Assembly (NCBI RefSeq): GCF_000220395.1
Contig: NW_004086013.1
Coordinates: 1-23,241 of the forward strand
Length of the DNA: 23,241 bases
Source of the DNA: Ichthyophthirius multifiliis
Lineage: Eukaryota > Ciliophora > Oligohymenophorea > Hymenostomatida
Direction: 5' to 3'
Position 1 is the stretch's first letter. Each line of letters begins with the position of its first letter. A program made the translations under genes and the position numbers. Shown piece by piece: positions 22,081 through 23,241 of this stretch. Under the pieces are notes generated by a model. The model searched no databases, was not told the origin of the DNA, and saw nothing but the letters and a program-made list of their open reading frames with translations.

Positions 22081-23241
22081 ATGAATCAAAAATATTATAT
22101 TGAAATGGATGATCTTTCTCATAATTTATAAAATAAAACTTAATCAAAAGTTGAAATTCCAACAGTAATAAATTTAAAATAAAAAGAAAAAGAATAAAAA
22201 TAAAAACGTTATGTAATTATTAATAAATAATAAGTAAAATAATACAGAATAAAGTATTCCTTTATCATACAAAATTACTTTCGCTCTTTTAGGTATAGCT
22301 AGCTTATCAGGATGGAATGCAATATTAACTGCATATGATTTTTTTTGTTAATAATATCCAAAAAAAACTTATGGAGATATTACTTTTTATTTTCCATTGC
22401 CAATAATGATAACAAATTTTTTAGCAGGTCTAGCTTGTCCTGCATTATCTAAAATATATAATTTTACATAAAGAATAGCTTATTGTTTATTAGGAACATG
22501 TTTTATGATGTTAATAATAGTTTTAACTGCCATATTCGCGAATAATATCTATGGTTATATTTTTACATTTATAATTTTATTTATATAAGGATTTCTTGAT
22601 AGTATAAATACTAATTCTTTAATAGCTTTATCAGGTATTATAAATAAAATATTAATTATTTATATTTTTTTTTGAGGAATGTGTCATAATAAATTAAATA
22701 ATATTTATTGGACTTTTACAGCTGCATCTGGAATTACGATGAATATTTTAAGAATAATTAATATGTAGATTATATAAAATAATAATTTAGGTACTTTTAT
22801 TTATTTTGTGTTTGCGGGTTTTATTTATGTAACTTCAAGTTTTGCTTAAATTTATTTTACGAATTCTAATTATTTTAAATAAATTGAAAAATTAGATGAA
22901 GAAAAATAAAAAAATTAGGAAAATAAAAAAATGAAATTATTAATATAAAAAACATATCTAATATAGAAAAATTAAAAATTATTTTATAGAACTTTTTTCT
23001 GTATATAATTATGTGGGTTTTATTCCATTATTTATTTGGCTAATTTATGTTTAAACATTTATGATGTTTCCTGGGGTATCAATATTCGGAAAACATAAAT
23101 AAAACATATTTGGAATTAAATGGTTTTCGTAAAAATATATAAAATAAAAAAAAATGTTTTAAATATAATAGATATTTTTAAAAAAAGAAATTATTATAAA
23201 AGATATTAATTAAAATAATTGTATTTAATAAAAACNTAAAT
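22081..23241 (+). CDS. Equilibrative nucleoside transporter (ENT/SLC29 family), C-terminus beyond window
   Basis: ENT proteins move nucleosides or bases across membranes down their gradient, with 11 membrane helices. After a charged N-terminus (MDDLSHNLQNKTQSKVEIP) the sequence SYKITFALLGIASLSGWNAI matches helix 1 of the family (YKLTFxLLGxGxLxPWNxFITA), then LTAYDFF, FPLPIMITNFLAGL, CLLGTCFMMLIIVL, FIQGFLDSINTNSLIALSG, FVFAGFIYVTSSFAQ, a charged Lys/Glu loop, and PLFIWLIYVQTFMMFPGVS, the helix 7 motif with FPGV. A 42-nt intron lies at 22635-22676 and another starts at 23129; the gene runs off the edge. Two one-base slips are needed: one between 22170 and 22250, one at the A7 run near 22925-22931. 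Alternatively translation starts at 22211, which already is in the helix 1 frame. The usual PWN is SGWN here. About seven helices are visible. Confidence 0.88.

Noticed and set aside
1-23241. tRNA, rRNA, transposon, virus-derived element or CRISPR array
   Set aside because: No T-loop or B-box-like sequence, no terminal repeats with coding for transposase or reverse transcriptase, and no regularly spaced repeats with unique spacers were seen; the repeats present are simple TA and A/T tracts.

Overview
This is an extremely AT-rich window (impression: well over 80% A+T) with interrupted genes. Several conserved families read through only if TAA and TAG are glutamine and TGA alone is stop (the ciliate nuclear code). 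Together with many short GT..AG introns (about 25-125 nt) this points to a ciliate, most likely macronuclear DNA of an oligohymenophorean of the Ichthyophthirius/Tetrahymena kind. The species is an inference from composition and code. No telomere repeat, rRNA, tRNA, transposon, viral element or CRISPR array was recognised. With TGA as the only stop, simple ORF finding fails here, and all gene models below were read by hand from codons and splice sites.

Layout, left to right: (1) 1-1129, minus, DHHC protein S-acyltransferase, cut off at the window edge; (2) 2387-3548, minus, B-type-like cyclin, three exons; (3) 4202-8259, plus, a 12-exon protein that tentatively matches the SAPS family (regulatory subunits of Sit4/PP6 phosphatase); (4) 8388-10465, minus, a Q/N-rich low-complexity protein; (5) 11712 to about 12850, plus, an unrecognised helical protein; (6) 13060-14770, minus, an unrecognised protein with a degenerate EF-hand-like loop; (7) about 14860-16466, minus, a coiled-coil protein; (8) 16756-17551, minus, a DNAJB12/B14-like membrane J-protein; (9) 18301-20736, minus, a protein kinase of the AGC group with ankyrin repeats in front of it; (10) 22081 to beyond the right edge, plus, an equilibrative nucleoside transporter.

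The genes look like an ordinary eukaryotic housekeeping neighbourhood: cell cycle (cyclin, kinase, possible phosphatase subunit), membrane protein modification and folding (DHHC, J-protein), transport (ENT). Nothing indicates an operon or a single pathway. Intergenic spacers are (TA)n and poly-A/T rich. The least ordinary items are the ankyrin-AGC kinase fusion, the long Q/N-rich protein built largely from reassigned stop codons, a GC-containing hairpin in the 10.5-11.7 kb spacer, and repeated one-base reading-frame slips located at or near A/T homopolymers, which look like assembly errors more than gene decay.
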